Positions 54,036-61,425 of a stretch of 62,909 bases of DNA are shown here, piece by piece. This DNA comes from Planctomycetota bacterium (GTDB lineage Bacteria > Planctomycetota > Planctomycetia > Gemmatales > Gemmataceae): the NCBI GenBank assembly GCA_021807595.1, contig JAKBCS010000007.1, positions 1 through 62,909 on the forward strand, written 5' to 3'. A program made the translations under genes and the position numbers. The notes under the pieces were generated by a model. That model was not told where the DNA came from. It was given only the letters and a program-made list of their open reading frames with translations, and did no database searches. The stretch's first letter is position 1. Each line of letters begins with the position of its first letter.

Positions 54036-54254
54036 TCATTTCTTTTTCTTCTTTTTCTTCTTTTTTGGACGCAGGGATTCTCGATACGCTCTTCCGAGTT
54101 TCATGGCTTCTTCGTAATAGGGATCGTTCAAGAATGTCCCTACGATTGCTTTCCAACCGGCTTTGTGGGGTTCTCCGTCGTGGAGTCGATCCTTCAACTC
54201 CGCTATTTCCGCCTCCAGTACGGCCACGCGATCTTCCAAGCTCCTACTCGCCAT
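54036..54254 (-). CDS. Putative antitoxin with coiled coil and poly-Lys tail
   Basis: A protein of 72 aa. The N-terminal half (SLEDRVAVLEAEIAELKDRL) is a leucine-heptad coiled coil, and the end is ESLRPKKKKKKKKK. The order antitoxin-toxin, 10-bp spacing and shared strand with VapC make it the likely antitoxin, although it has no recognisable DNA-binding domain. The Lys tail is encoded by a long AAG/AAA tract. Confidence 0.7.
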   Translation of the reverse strand: MASRSLEDRVAVLEAEIAELKDRLHDGEPHKAGWKAIVGTFLNDPYYEEAMKLGRAYRESLRPKKKKKKKKK

Positions 54255-54289
54255 AATCTACCGCCTTTCTTTATGGCTTCGATCCGGCA

Positions 54290-54595
54290 TCACTCCGGCG
54301 AACGAGAGACGTCCGCTTCTTGTGCGCTCGACTGCGGATCGCTCTCGTTCTTTCGACGCGCCAACATACGTTCGTATTGCGTCTTGAAAATCTTCAAGCG
54401 GACCAGCACCGTGACGATGCACGCCACCCACGCCGAACCGAGTACCCATTTGACACTCAGCAGGTACTCCTTCCAATTGCCCTGCGCCATGCCCGCGATC
54501 AGCAAAATCAGCGTGCTAATCAGCGTTCCGCCGACAATGGTGAGCAAGATGATCGTGACGAAAAACCCGGTTTTATCTCGACGAAAACTAAACAT
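54290..54595 (-). CDS. Small two-helix membrane protein of the BMC operon
   Basis: A protein of 101 aa. Two TM helices: FVTIILLTIVGGTLISTLIL and WVLGSAWVACIVTVLV, then a basic cytoplasmic tail (RLKIFKTQYERMLARRK). The TAG/TAA-free frame upstream of the ATG at 54595 belongs to a shadow; the true start is inferred from the membrane topology and the 7-bp gap after the class II aldolase. No family is recognised. Its presence inside a BMC operon is unusual. Confidence 0.7.
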   Translation of the reverse strand: MFSFRRDKTGFFVTIILLTIVGGTLISTLILLIAGMAQGNWKEYLLSVKWVLGSAWVACIVTVLVRLKIFKTQYERMLARRKNESDPQSSAQEADVSRSPE

Positions 54596-54602
54596 TACGG
54601 CC

Positions 54603-55463
54603 TCATCCAACACCGACACCCTGGAGTGCGTCCATGACCCGATCGGTAATTGTCCGCACCAACTCGTCCATGTCCAACCCCTCGGCGGCACGTCCGTTGC
54701 GCGAGGGCGAGACGGAGCAAGCGTCGCGGCGGAAAGCGTGCGGCTGGGGTACAAAGTCAGTGTAGGATTCGTCGAAGCTGCTGTCGCCGCACATCGCGTA
54801 GCTATCGTCGCGGAAGCGCACATCGTCGTAGCCGAGCCGTTTCTTCAACTCCAACAGTTCGCGCGTCTTCTGTTCGTCGAAATAGTTGATGCGGCCCAAC
54901 TGCTTGGCGAGAATAAGAATGCGACAATAAGCATCGATAATTTCCGTATTCCAATACGCTTTCTCCAAATCTGGCCCAAACGTAATGGTACCGTGATTGG
55001 CAAGCAGAATCGTATTGCAATCCTTGGCGAAGGGAACGACGGTATCGGCAAATTTTTGGCCGCCCGGTGTCTCATAGACGGCAATGGGCACTTCGCCGAG
55101 GAATACTTCGACTTCGGGCAAAATACACTTGGGAATCGGCTCGTGGGCCACAGCGAAGGCGGTGGCATGAGGCGGATGACAATGGACGCACGCCATGATG
55201 TCGGGACGCTGTTTGTAGATGGACAAGTGCAACAGCACTTCGCTGGTACGCTTTTTCGTACCGGCCAATTGTTTGCCTTCGATGTCCACCTTACATATAT
55301 CTTCGGGTTTCAGAAAACCCTTGCATACCATCGTCGGCGTACACAAAAACTCCCGCTCGCTGAGACGAACGGTGATATTGCCGTCGTTGGCGGCGGCGAA
55401 GCCTTTGGCATAGACGCGCCGACCAATTTCACACATCTGTTCTTTAAGTTTGTACTCGTTCAT
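54603..55463 (-). CDS. Class II aldolase (fuculose/rhamnulose-1-phosphate aldolase-like) with encapsulation peptide
   Basis: A protein of 286 aa. The fold is the class II aldolase/adducin type: GFAAANDGNITVRL, VHCHPPHATAFAVAH (zinc His pair), ILPEVEVFLGEVPIA, and LLANHGTITFGPDLEKAYW with a further zinc His. It would cleave L-fuculose-1-phosphate or L-rhamnulose-1-phosphate to DHAP plus lactaldehyde, the signature step of PVM microcompartments. After a disordered SPSRNGRAAEGL linker, the C-terminal helix DMDELVRTITDRVMDALQG is a clear encapsulation-peptide-like amphipathic helix. GAGGTGCTT precedes the ATG at 55463. Confidence 0.93.
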   Translation of the reverse strand: MNEYKLKEQMCEIGRRVYAKGFAAANDGNITVRLSEREFLCTPTMVCKGFLKPEDICKVDIEGKQLAGTKKRTSEVLLHLSIYKQRPDIMACVHCHPPHATAFAVAHEPIPKCILPEVEVFLGEVPIAVYETPGGQKFADTVVPFAKDCNTILLANHGTITFGPDLEKAYWNTEIIDAYCRILILAKQLGRINYFDEQKTRELLELKKRLGYDDVRFRDDSYAMCGDSSFDESYTDFVPQPHAFRRDACSVSPSRNGRAAEGLDMDELVRTITDRVMDALQGVGVG

Positions 55464-55474
55464 AAGCACCTCAT

Positions 55475-55506
55475 CCTCGTTCCCACGCCGGTGCGTGGGA
55501 ACGAGG
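55475..55506. repeat. Perfect hairpin between BMC-P and aldolase genes
   Basis: Arms CCTCGTTCCCACGC and GCGTGGGAACGAGG, 14 bp each, around loop CGGT. The hairpin lies between the BMC-P stop (55509) and the aldolase ATG, 12 bp upstream of it and adjacent to the ribosome site. A degenerate copy is at 13425-13451. It could affect translation or RNA cleavage. Confidence 0.8.
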
Positions 55507-55508
55507 GG

Positions 55509-55793
55509 TTATACGTTCAGCACAATTGAATCCAAAATACACGCACAATACGCATCGACCGGCTTTTTCTGCGGATGAAACGGTGCCGCCGCCTCACCGC
55601 CTTCGCTGAAACCGATACGCGCACCGATTCCTGCGCCAAGATTGTCGTAAATCACCAGATCCTCGCCATCGGGAACGGTATCATTTTGCAAGGCCGTCAA
55701 ACTGTAGGGTACACCAATCAACCAACGCGCTCCAATCATACTTGGATGCACGCGCGAGAGCGTGACGTTGCCGATTATCTCAGCGATGCGCAT
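55509..55793 (-). CDS. BMC-P pentameric shell protein (EutN/CcmL family)
   Basis: A protein of 94 aa. MRIAEIIGNVTLSRVHPSMI, RWLIGVPYSL and LVIYDNLGAGIGARIGFSEG match the EutN/CcmL OB-fold; these pentamers cap the vertices of the shell. It is one of three BMC-P genes in the operon. The ATG at 55793 follows GGAGTTGGACGGTC and overlaps the end of the RpiB-like gene by 14 nt, so the two are translationally linked. Confidence 0.9.
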   Translation of the reverse strand: MRIAEIIGNVTLSRVHPSMIGARWLIGVPYSLTALQNDTVPDGEDLVIYDNLGAGIGARIGFSEGGEAAAPFHPQKKPVDAYCACILDSIVLNV

Positions 55794-56235
55794 GACCGTC
55801 CAACTCCTGTAAGATGCACGCCACGCCGGGAGGACAGTTGCCGCCATCACAACACAGCCGTAGCAATTCCTTACACTCGAAGTAAGTGCAGTGATTCATC
55901 TCGACGACGAGCAGATTCGCCCCCACTTGTTCCAGCGCTCGTGCTGCCTGGGCCACGGTCCACACCGCCGCCGCTCGCACACCGGGGACTTTGTTGGCGA
56001 TGCAACATGCGAGGCAGGCATCGCGACAAAACAGCACCGCCGTTCGGCACTTGCCGCTTCGCAAACACTCCGCCACGCGCCGTATCCAATCGCACGTTTC
56101 GCCGTTGCACTCCGGCAGAATTTGTGGCGAATGTCCGTTGCGATGGGCGGCGCGCAGGGCGATTTGCAGCATCGTCGAGGGCCGGCCTTCCACGGCATAG
56201 CCCCATCCCGCCACGTTTTGCCCGTTGCCGTTCAT
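55780..56235 (-). CDS. Cys-rich RpiB/LacA-like protein of the BMC locus
   Basis: A protein of 151 aa. Residues 50-110 align with ribose-5-phosphate isomerase B: AVLFCRDACLACCIANKVPG matches the RpiB stretch ILICGTGxGMxIAANKxxG, followed by VRAAAVWTVAQAARALEQ and GANLLVVE. The N-terminal SDHAG motif is missing, the GTG after the catalytic Cys is RDA, and the active-site His region is lost, so isomerase activity is doubtful. It has 14 Cys (43, 48, 57, 63, 70, 74, 77, 78, 116, 121, 128, 129, 134, 140), including C70-x3-C74-x2-C77. It starts at the TGATG junction with the upstream BMC-P gene. Confidence 0.75.
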   Translation of the reverse strand: MNGNGQNVAGWGYAVEGRPSTMLQIALRAAHRNGHSPQILPECNGETCDWIRRVAECLRSGKCRTAVLFCRDACLACCIANKVPGVRAAAVWTVAQAARALEQVGANLLVVEMNHCTYFECKELLRLCCDGGNCPPGVACILQELDGHAHR

Positions 56236-56489
56236 CAATCCGCCAAACCCATCACGAACCAACGCGCCGGAGAATCCTTCGCCTTTACCATCGCCCGGGC
56301 CTCGGCTCCATCGTTACACATCAATACGCGATCGCCGGCCCCCGCCCCTAACTGGTCGATTGCCAAAATCGGTTCGCCATCGGGTTTGTCGTCGATGCCC
56401 AGCAGTTGCACGAGCAGCAGTTTGCTACCCGACAAACTCGGGTGTTTCACCGTAGCCACCGCACGACCGACGACACGACCGATTTGCAC
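56235..56489 (-). CDS. BMC-P pentameric shell protein
   Basis: A protein of 84 aa. MQIGRVVGRAVATVKHPSLS, GSKLLLVQLLGID and ILAIDQLGAGAGDRVLMCND follow the EutN/CcmL pattern. It is a vertex protein of the shell. Its TGA shares a base with the ATG of the RpiB-like gene. A long hairpin precedes it. Confidence 0.92.
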   Translation of the reverse strand: MQIGRVVGRAVATVKHPSLSGSKLLLVQLLGIDDKPDGEPILAIDQLGAGAGDRVLMCNDGAEARAMVKAKDSPARWFVMGLAD

Positions 56490-56502
56490 AATTATTCCCC
56501 TT

Positions 56503-56574
56503 GGTTAGCCGCGACGCACCGCGGAGCGCAGGACGATTTATCGTTTCGCGCTCCGCTGCGCGTCGCGGCTAACC
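56503..56574. repeat. Long hairpin after the aldehyde dehydrogenase stop
   Basis: Arms begin GGTTAGCCGCGACGC and end GCGTCGCGGCTAACC; over 27 bp there are only two mismatches, with an 18-nt loop. It starts right after the AldDH stop (56575) and ends 13 bp before the next BMC-P ATG. A sibling of the hairpin at 60652-60719. It could protect, terminate or cleave the transcript. Confidence 0.85.
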
Positions 56575-58002
56575 TTATAGAACTCGCATACTCTTCACGG
56601 TGGTCGAACGCCGCTGTCGTGTGAAGGTCAACGGCGTCGTCACTCCCTCACCCGTTGGCGTGGCGATGCTGAAACTTAGATAACCCTCGCCGCCGCTGCC
56701 GAGTCCAGCCACGCTGGGTCCATTCTGCACGAACAGCGTCGTATCCATCTCGCGGCCCATGCGCGTGATCGTCTCGACATTGCGCGAATGAAGGATACTC
56801 GTATGTTTGAATCCATGTTCATACTTTTTCGCCAACGCAATCGCGGTATCGACATCCGAGACGCGCACGAACGGCACGAACGGCATCATCTGCTCGTGAT
56901 CGACGAACGGATGCGCTTCGTCGGTCTCGCCGAACAGCAGTTCCGTATCGGCGGGAACCTTGACACCGGCGGCTTGTGCCAGCACGGCGGCATCGCGGCC
57001 AATCAGATCCTTGTTGACCATTTCGTGCCCTTTGTCGTCCTTGACGAATGCGGCCTTCGTCAACGCCGCGATTTGTCCCGCATCCAGCTGCACCGCTTTA
57101 TAGCGCCTCATCAGATCGCATAACTCGTCGAAGATGGACGCGACGGCGAACACTTCCTTCTCGCCGATGCACAGCAAGTTATTGTCGTAGGCCGCTCCGG
57201 CGATGATGGAACGCGCGGCGTTGTCGAGGTCGGCGGTCTCATCGACGACCACGGGTGGATTTCCGGGGCCGGCGACGATGGCACGCTTCGGACTTCGCAA
57301 GGCGGCGCGGCCGACGGCGGGACCGCCGGTCACGCACAACATGCGGACATCACGGCTATCGAAGATCGCCTGCGCCGATTCCAGAGTCGGCTTGTCGATA
57401 ATGGTCAAGAGATTGTCGATGCCGATGGCCTCGTGAATCGCTTGATTGAACAGATGAACGCCCTTGCAAGCAATTTTTGCCCCAGAGGGATGCGGATTGC
57501 ACACGAGCGAATTGCCGGAGGCGAGCATGTTGATGGCATTGCAGGCCAAGGTCGGCAGCGAATGCGTCACGGGAGTTATGACACCAATGACGCCGAACGG
57601 CGCGTACTCTTGCAGCGACACGCCGTTTTCGCCGCTGAACGCATCGGTACGGAGAAACTCAACGCCGGGGATGCGATCGGCGATCACTTTCAGCTTTTCG
57701 ATTTTGTGGACGAGCCGGCCGATCTGTGTCTCTTCCAATTCCTCGCGGCCCAATTCCTCGGCTTGTTCGCTGCAAATCTTGCGAATGCAGGCGACGGCCT
57801 TTCGTCGGTCTTCCAGTCCGCGCGATTCAAACTCGCACTGCGCCTCTTTGGCGGCGGCAACGGCGCTGTCGGCGTCGGCAAACACGCCGCGCTGTTTCGC
57901 ATGGCCATTCCGACTGGGAACCGCCGCAGATGTTTGGCCATTACGCATCTGCGATAACACTTGTTGAATCACGCCGCGAACGAGTTCGTCTGTCACTTGC
58001 AT
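56575..58002 (-). CDS. CoA-acylating aldehyde dehydrogenase (PduP/EutE-like), BMC type
   Basis: A protein of 475 aa. It converts lactaldehyde to lactyl-CoA with NAD and CoA. The catalytic Cys is C278 in [10 protein letters not shown]; other motifs are [20 protein letters not shown] and [15 protein letters not shown], then [14 protein letters not shown]. The N-terminal helix [17 protein letters not shown], followed by a disordered linker ([14 protein letters not shown]), is an encapsulation peptide, placing the enzyme in the lumen. It sits directly downstream of a BMC-P gene in the operon (14 bp). Confidence 0.95.
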   Translation of the reverse strand: MQVTDELVRGVIQQVLSQMRNGQTSAAVPSRNGHAKQRGVFADADSAVAAAKEAQCEFESRGLEDRRKAVACIRKICSEQAEELGREELEETQIGRLVHKIEKLKVIADRIPGVEFLRTDAFSGENGVSLQEYAPFGVIGVITPVTHSLPTLACNAINMLASGNSLVCNPHPSGAKIACKGVHLFNQAIHEAIGIDNLLTIIDKPTLESAQAIFDSRDVRMLCVTGGPAVGRAALRSPKRAIVAGPGNPPVVVDETADLDNAARSIIAGAAYDNNLLCIGEKEVFAVASIFDELCDLMRRYKAVQLDAGQIAALTKAAFVKDDKGHEMVNKDLIGRDAAVLAQAAGVKVPADTELLFGETDEAHPFVDHEQMMPFVPFVRVSDVDTAIALAKKYEHGFKHTSILHSRNVETITRMGREMDTTLFVQNGPSVAGLGSGGEGYLSFSIATPTGEGVTTPLTFTRQRRSTTVKSMRVL

Positions 58003-58016
58003 CGTTGTTTCTCACT

Positions 58017-58328
58017 TTATTCGCTTGCCGAGAAAATCGTTCGGTTCTCGACGTTGACGGTATCCACAATGCCAATGATGGTGGCGTCCACCGGCAGTTT
58101 TTCGGTTTCCGGCGTCAGGCGAGCGCTCGACCCTTGTACAATTAACACCATCTCGCCTTGACCCGCGCCCACGGTATCGACCACGACAAAGCTGCGACCT
58201 GTGCCAACCAGACGATCGCGCTGGCTGGGTTCGACGCGCAGTGGTTCGACGATCAGGAGTTTGTGGCCTGTCATCGAAGCGACTTTCTGCGTGGAGACTA
58301 CCACTCCGTTGACGCGCGCCAGGAACAT
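58017..58328 (-). CDS. BMC-P pentameric shell protein
   Basis: A protein of 103 aa. MFLARVNGVVVSTQKVASMT, GHKLLIVEPLRVE and VVVDTVGAGQGEMVLIVQGS match the EutN/CcmL fold. Third vertex protein in the operon. Its upstream spacer holds a 49-bp duplication; GAAGGAAAGGGCAAAG is the ribosome site. It precedes the AldDH gene by 14 bp. Confidence 0.93.
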   Translation of the reverse strand: MFLARVNGVVVSTQKVASMTGHKLLIVEPLRVEPSQRDRLVGTGRSFVVVDTVGAGQGEMVLIVQGSSARLTPETEKLPVDATIIGIVDTVNVENRTIFSASE

Positions 58329-58332
58329 GGTT

Positions 58333-58430
58333 TCTTTGCCCTTTCCTTCACTCAGGGGGCTAACGCCCCCCGCTCAGAAGATCTTTGCCCTTTCCTTCAC
58401 TCAGGGGGCTAACGCCCCCCGCTCAGAAGA
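58333..58430. repeat. 49-bp direct duplication with GGGGGC/GCCCCC hairpins
   Basis: Two identical 49-bp copies, 58333-58381 and 58382-58430. Each has the hairpin GGGGGC-TAAC-GCCCCC. The second copy lies over the 3' end and TAG stop of ackA; the first is the spacer before BMC-P. It looks like a recent tandem duplication of the ackA end, so transcription crosses two hairpins before the BMC-P gene. Confidence 0.95.
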
Positions 58431-59596
58431 TCTTTGGCTTGCCGAGCGACGATGATTTCCTCGTTCGTCGGCATGATCCACAGTTGCACTCGGCTATTCG
58501 CACTGTGAATCGCCGCTTCTCCCTTGGCCTCGTTGTTTTTCCGGCGATCCAGATCGATGCCGAACCAATCCAGATCGGCACAAATGGCCTCGCGGATGTG
58601 CGTCGAATTTTCACCGATGCCGCCGGTGAAAACGATCGCGTCAGCACCGTTCAAGAGCAACAAATACGCTCCCAAATAGTGTCGAATCGAGGCGACAAAG
58701 ACATCGAGGGCAAGCCGGGCATTCTCTTCGCCGGACGCGGCAGCCTTTTGGATGTCGCGGATGTCGTTGTAACCGCTAAGGCCCAACATGCCGGAGCGAT
58801 TCGCCAAATCATCGAGCACTTGTTCCACGGTTTTGCCGGTCGCCCTCATCAGCGCCGGCAGCGCGAAAACATCAAAGTCGCCGACGCGGTTGTTGTGCGG
58901 CAAACCGCTCTGCGGACTCATGCCCAGACTGCAAGCTCGCGATGTGCCGCTGGCGACGGCGCACAGCGACGAGCTGCCGCCCAGATGGCACGAGATAATT
59001 TTCGCTTCGGGCTTGTTCAGTAGCCTCGCTGTTCGCTCGGCGATAAACCGATGGCTCGCGCCGTGGAAGCCGTATTTCAGAATGCCGTGCTTCTCGACCC
59101 ATTCGCGCGGCACGGCATAATAGCGCTCGGCATCGGGAATCGTTTGATGGAACCCCGTCTCGAACGCGGCCACCAACGGAATTTGCGACAACTCCTTGGC
59201 CAACAGCCGCATGACGCGGATGTACGGTGGATTGTGAGCCGGGGCGACATCGGCATAGGCCTCCATCGCCGATAGCACCCGCTCGTCCACGCGCTGCGCA
59301 CCGCTGACACCTTGGGCGTGTACCGCCTTGAAACCGATGGCCGCCAACTCCGATGGATCGGACAAACAGCCTCTTTTCGGATCGGATAATTGCTGTAAAC
59401 ACAGTCGCACAGCTACTGCGTGATCGCGCGCTTCGATCGTTGCTTCTTCGCATTGACCTCCGGCTTCGACGAAGCAGCGCGACGACGGCGAACCGATTCG
59501 CTCGACGCCGCCGCGCGCCAACATCGTTTCGGTTGTCATGTCGAACAACCGATATTTGAAGCTAGTGCTGCCCAGATTGGCAACGAGGATTTTCAT
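58409..59596 (-). CDS. ackA: Acetate kinase-family enzyme (acyl-phosphate kinase of the BMC pathway)
   Basis: A protein of 395 aa. The ASKHA fold shows ILVANLGSTSFKYRLFDM, KYGFHGASHRFIAERT, SCHLGGSSSLCAV, RVGDFDVFALPALM and VFTGGIGENSTHIREAI. In the BMC pathway it would convert lactyl-phosphate (or acetyl-phosphate) and ADP to the acid and ATP. Its active-site GASHR and GENS motifs are intact. It has no encapsulation peptide, so the step may be cytosolic. The ATG at 59596 opens directly on MKILVANLGS. Confidence 0.95.
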   Translation of the reverse strand: MKILVANLGSTSFKYRLFDMTTETMLARGGVERIGSPSSRCFVEAGGQCEEATIEARDHAVAVRLCLQQLSDPKRGCLSDPSELAAIGFKAVHAQGVSGAQRVDERVLSAMEAYADVAPAHNPPYIRVMRLLAKELSQIPLVAAFETGFHQTIPDAERYYAVPREWVEKHGILKYGFHGASHRFIAERTARLLNKPEAKIISCHLGGSSSLCAVASGTSRACSLGMSPQSGLPHNNRVGDFDVFALPALMRATGKTVEQVLDDLANRSGMLGLSGYNDIRDIQKAAASGEENARLALDVFVASIRHYLGAYLLLLNGADAIVFTGGIGENSTHIREAICADLDWFGIDLDRRKNNEAKGEAAIHSANSRVQLWIMPTNEEIIVARQAKDLLSGGR

Positions 59597-59633
59597 GATT
59601 CTTCGAATAACTCTCTGCGTGGTACGGAAATCG

Positions 59634-59870
59634 TTAATGTTTAATCGCCAGTTGCGCCACGATGCCCACCACGTGCATGACGCCACTGATGATTGTGACG
59701 ATCATGGCGTTGCGTTTAGCCAGTTCATCCTTGCACGTTACCAACCCGATGATGCCGAGGATGAGGGCGATCGTACCGCAGCAGAAGCCAAACAGGATCA
59801 GCAGCACGATATTGGTGTTCGCGAATGTCCCATCGAGTCCAGAGAGCTGATTGCCGCCGTTTTTGGGCAT
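59634..59870 (-). CDS. Small two-helix membrane protein between BMC-H and ackA
   Basis: A protein of 78 aa. A polar N-terminus (KNGGNQLSGLDGTFANTN) precedes two TM helices: IVLLILFGFCCGTIALILGI and AMIVTIISGVMHVVGIVAQL. The intervening loop is CKDELAKRN. GAAGGAGATCGAGCA precedes the ATG at 59870. No family is recognised. It is in the operon between a BMC-H and ackA, which suggests a role linked to the compartment (for instance a membrane or substrate-channel contact), but this is inference. Confidence 0.8.
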   Translation of the reverse strand: MPKNGGNQLSGLDGTFANTNIVLLILFGFCCGTIALILGIIGLVTCKDELAKRNAMIVTIISGVMHVVGIVAQLAIKH

Positions 59871-59958
59871 TGCTCGATCTCCTTCAGGAGAAACAGGGTG
59901 GTTAAAAAACAAGATTGATTCACGAACCGAGTTCATTCGTGAATCAATCCTTACGCCT

Positions 59959-60261
59959 TCATTTAAGGAACGTCTCCAGCACATCCGCTTCCGGGCGGGG
60001 AATGACGTGCGCGCTAATCAGTTCGCCGTTGGCGCTGGCGGCCTGCGCTCCGGCGTCGACTGCCGCCCGTACGGAGCCAACATCGCCGCGAACGAAGGTT
60101 GTCACAAACGCATTGCCGATCTGCAATTGACCGGCCAGGGTGATATTGGCCGCCTTACACATGGCATCGGTGGCCGCGATCGTTGCGATCAAACCCTTGG
60201 TTTCGATCAAGCCCAGGGCTTCGCCGTTCCCGTTGCGGCCATTGCCGTTACTGCTCGCCAT
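59959..60261 (-). CDS. BMC-H hexameric shell protein (QIGNA pore)
   Basis: A protein of 100 aa. [20 protein letters not shown] starts the BMC fold; the pore loop is LQIGNAFVT and the C-terminal end is [16 protein letters not shown]. It forms hexameric tiles of the shell. A 15-residue Gly/Asn-rich N-terminal extension ([11 protein letters not shown]) distinguishes it from its partner at 60301. The pore motif QIGNA deviates from the usual KIGSG. Confidence 0.95.
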   Translation of the reverse strand: MASSNGNGRNGNGEALGLIETKGLIATIAATDAMCKAANITLAGQLQIGNAFVTTFVRGDVGSVRAAVDAGAQAASANGELISAHVIPRPEADVLETFLK

Positions 60262-60300
60262 GATTCTACCCTCTCAATAAAAGATTATTCGGATGTTTTA

Positions 60301-60609
60301 TTACACACCAACGGCCGTCTTTTTGCCGGCCAAAGGCAACACCGCGCCGAGATCTTCGTGCGGGCGGGGAATGACCTGCACGCCGACAACCTCGCCGACT
60401 CGCGAAGCCGCGGCGCTGCCGGCGTCGATGGCGGCCTTGACCGCGGCCACGTCGCCGACCACCAAGGCCGTGACCAAACCGCTGCCGATCTTTTGCCAGC
60501 CGATCAACGTGACGTTGGCGGCTTTCAGCATGGCGTCGCTAGCCTCGACCAGCGGCACCAAACCCTTGGTTTCAATCATGCCAAGGGCTTCCATGTGGGA
60601 ACTAGCCAT
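60301..60609 (-). CDS. BMC-H hexameric shell protein (KIGSG pore)
   Basis: A protein of 102 aa. [20 protein letters not shown], the canonical pore [27 protein letters not shown] and a short C-terminal extension ([11 protein letters not shown]). It shares about half its residues with the BMC-H gene at 59959 and probably mixes with it in the shell facets. GGAGACCCAC precedes the ATG at 60609. Confidence 0.95.
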   Translation of the reverse strand: MASSHMEALGMIETKGLVPLVEASDAMLKAANVTLIGWQKIGSGLVTALVVGDVAAVKAAIDAGSAAASRVGEVVGVQVIPRPHEDLGAVLPLAGKKTAVGV

Positions 60610-60651
60610 GTGGGTCTCCATTTTCTTTGGTAACTGTCGAAATCCAAGTTC

Positions 60652-60719
60652 CTCGGTTAGCCGCGACCCGATGGGGAGCGCGGGCGGACGCGCTCCCCAT
60701 CGGGTCGCGGCTAACCGAG
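60652..60719. repeat. Perfect 31-bp inverted repeat between pduL and BMC-H
   Basis: Arms of 31 bp (starting CTCGGTTAGCCGCGACCCG) around loop GGCGGA, with no mismatch. It lies between the pduL stop (60733) and the first BMC-H ATG, 42 bp upstream of it. Same GGTTAGCCGCGAC family as the hairpin at 56503-56574. It is strong enough to act as an RNase barrier, attenuator or dispersed palindromic repeat. Confidence 0.9.
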
Positions 60720-60732
60720 AGGGCGCGAATCA

Positions 60733-61425
60733 TCATTTGAACAATTCGAAACGGGTCGCCCGGTTTATGTGGCAGGCGTTGCCCTCATCCGTGTCCAGAT
60801 GAACTTCCAGTTTCGATGCCGGCGAAAAGCGGACGAGCAAACTCTCCAACACCGTCGGACAATCGCTATCGATTCGCAGATGCAAGCGGTCGCCGTCCTT
60901 GACGCCGTAATGGGCCACATCCGTCGGACCCATGTGAACGTGGCGCTCGTGGCGGATGACGCCGCGCTCCATGTGAATCATGCCCGCCGGGCCGAGCAGA
61001 TACGCACCCGGCGAATCGCGGTGGTCGCCGCTCTTGCGCACGGGGATGTCCAGGCCGAGCATGACGGCGTCGGTGAACGCCAACTCGACCTGGCTATGAT
61101 CGCGGCAGGGACCGAGGATGCGCAGGCCGGTGATGGTGCGGTGTCGCGGTCCGATCATCGTCACCGTCTCTTCGGCGGCGAAGAAGCCCTCTTGATAGAG
61201 TGGCTTGTACGGCGTCAGCTTGTGGCCCTTGCCGTACAGGCGTTCGAGATCTTCCTGCGTAACGTGGCAGTGCCGCGCGGAGACGTTGACGACCAGTTTG
61301 GGCGTATGGCCCGGCATCTGTCGCAGCCGGTTCGCCGGGGCAGCATCTCCATTTCCTGTTCGTTCGCTCAAAGCCGCGCGCACCAGGCGTTCGATCGACG
61401 CGCGATCCAAGGTTGCCGTACTCAT
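60733..61425 (-). CDS. pduL: PduL-type phosphotransacylase with encapsulation peptide
   Basis: A protein of 230 aa. PduL transfers the acyl group from acyl-CoA to phosphate, recycling CoA inside the shell. Zinc ligands are in SARHCHVTQEDLERLYG and HERHVHMGPTDVAHYGV; the C-terminal HLDTDEGNACHI motif is present. The N-terminal helix LDRASIERLVRAALSERT, followed by a Gly/Asn linker, is an encapsulation peptide. It overlaps the upstream DeoR gene by 4 nt (ATGA). Confidence 0.96.
   Translation of the reverse strand: MSTATLDRASIERLVRAALSERTGNGDAAPANRLRQMPGHTPKLVVNVSARHCHVTQEDLERLYGKGHKLTPYKPLYQEGFFAAEETVTMIGPRHRTITGLRILGPCRDHSQVELAFTDAVMLGLDIPVRKSGDHRDSPGAYLLGPAGMIHMERGVIRHERHVHMGPTDVAHYGVKDGDRLHLRIDSDCPTVLESLLVRFSPASKLEVHLDTDEGNACHINRATRFELFK

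Noticed and set aside
54165-55529. Long plus-strand frame opposite the class II aldolase
   Set aside because: Shadow of the aldolase and small membrane gene, which have recognisable motifs and ribosome sites.
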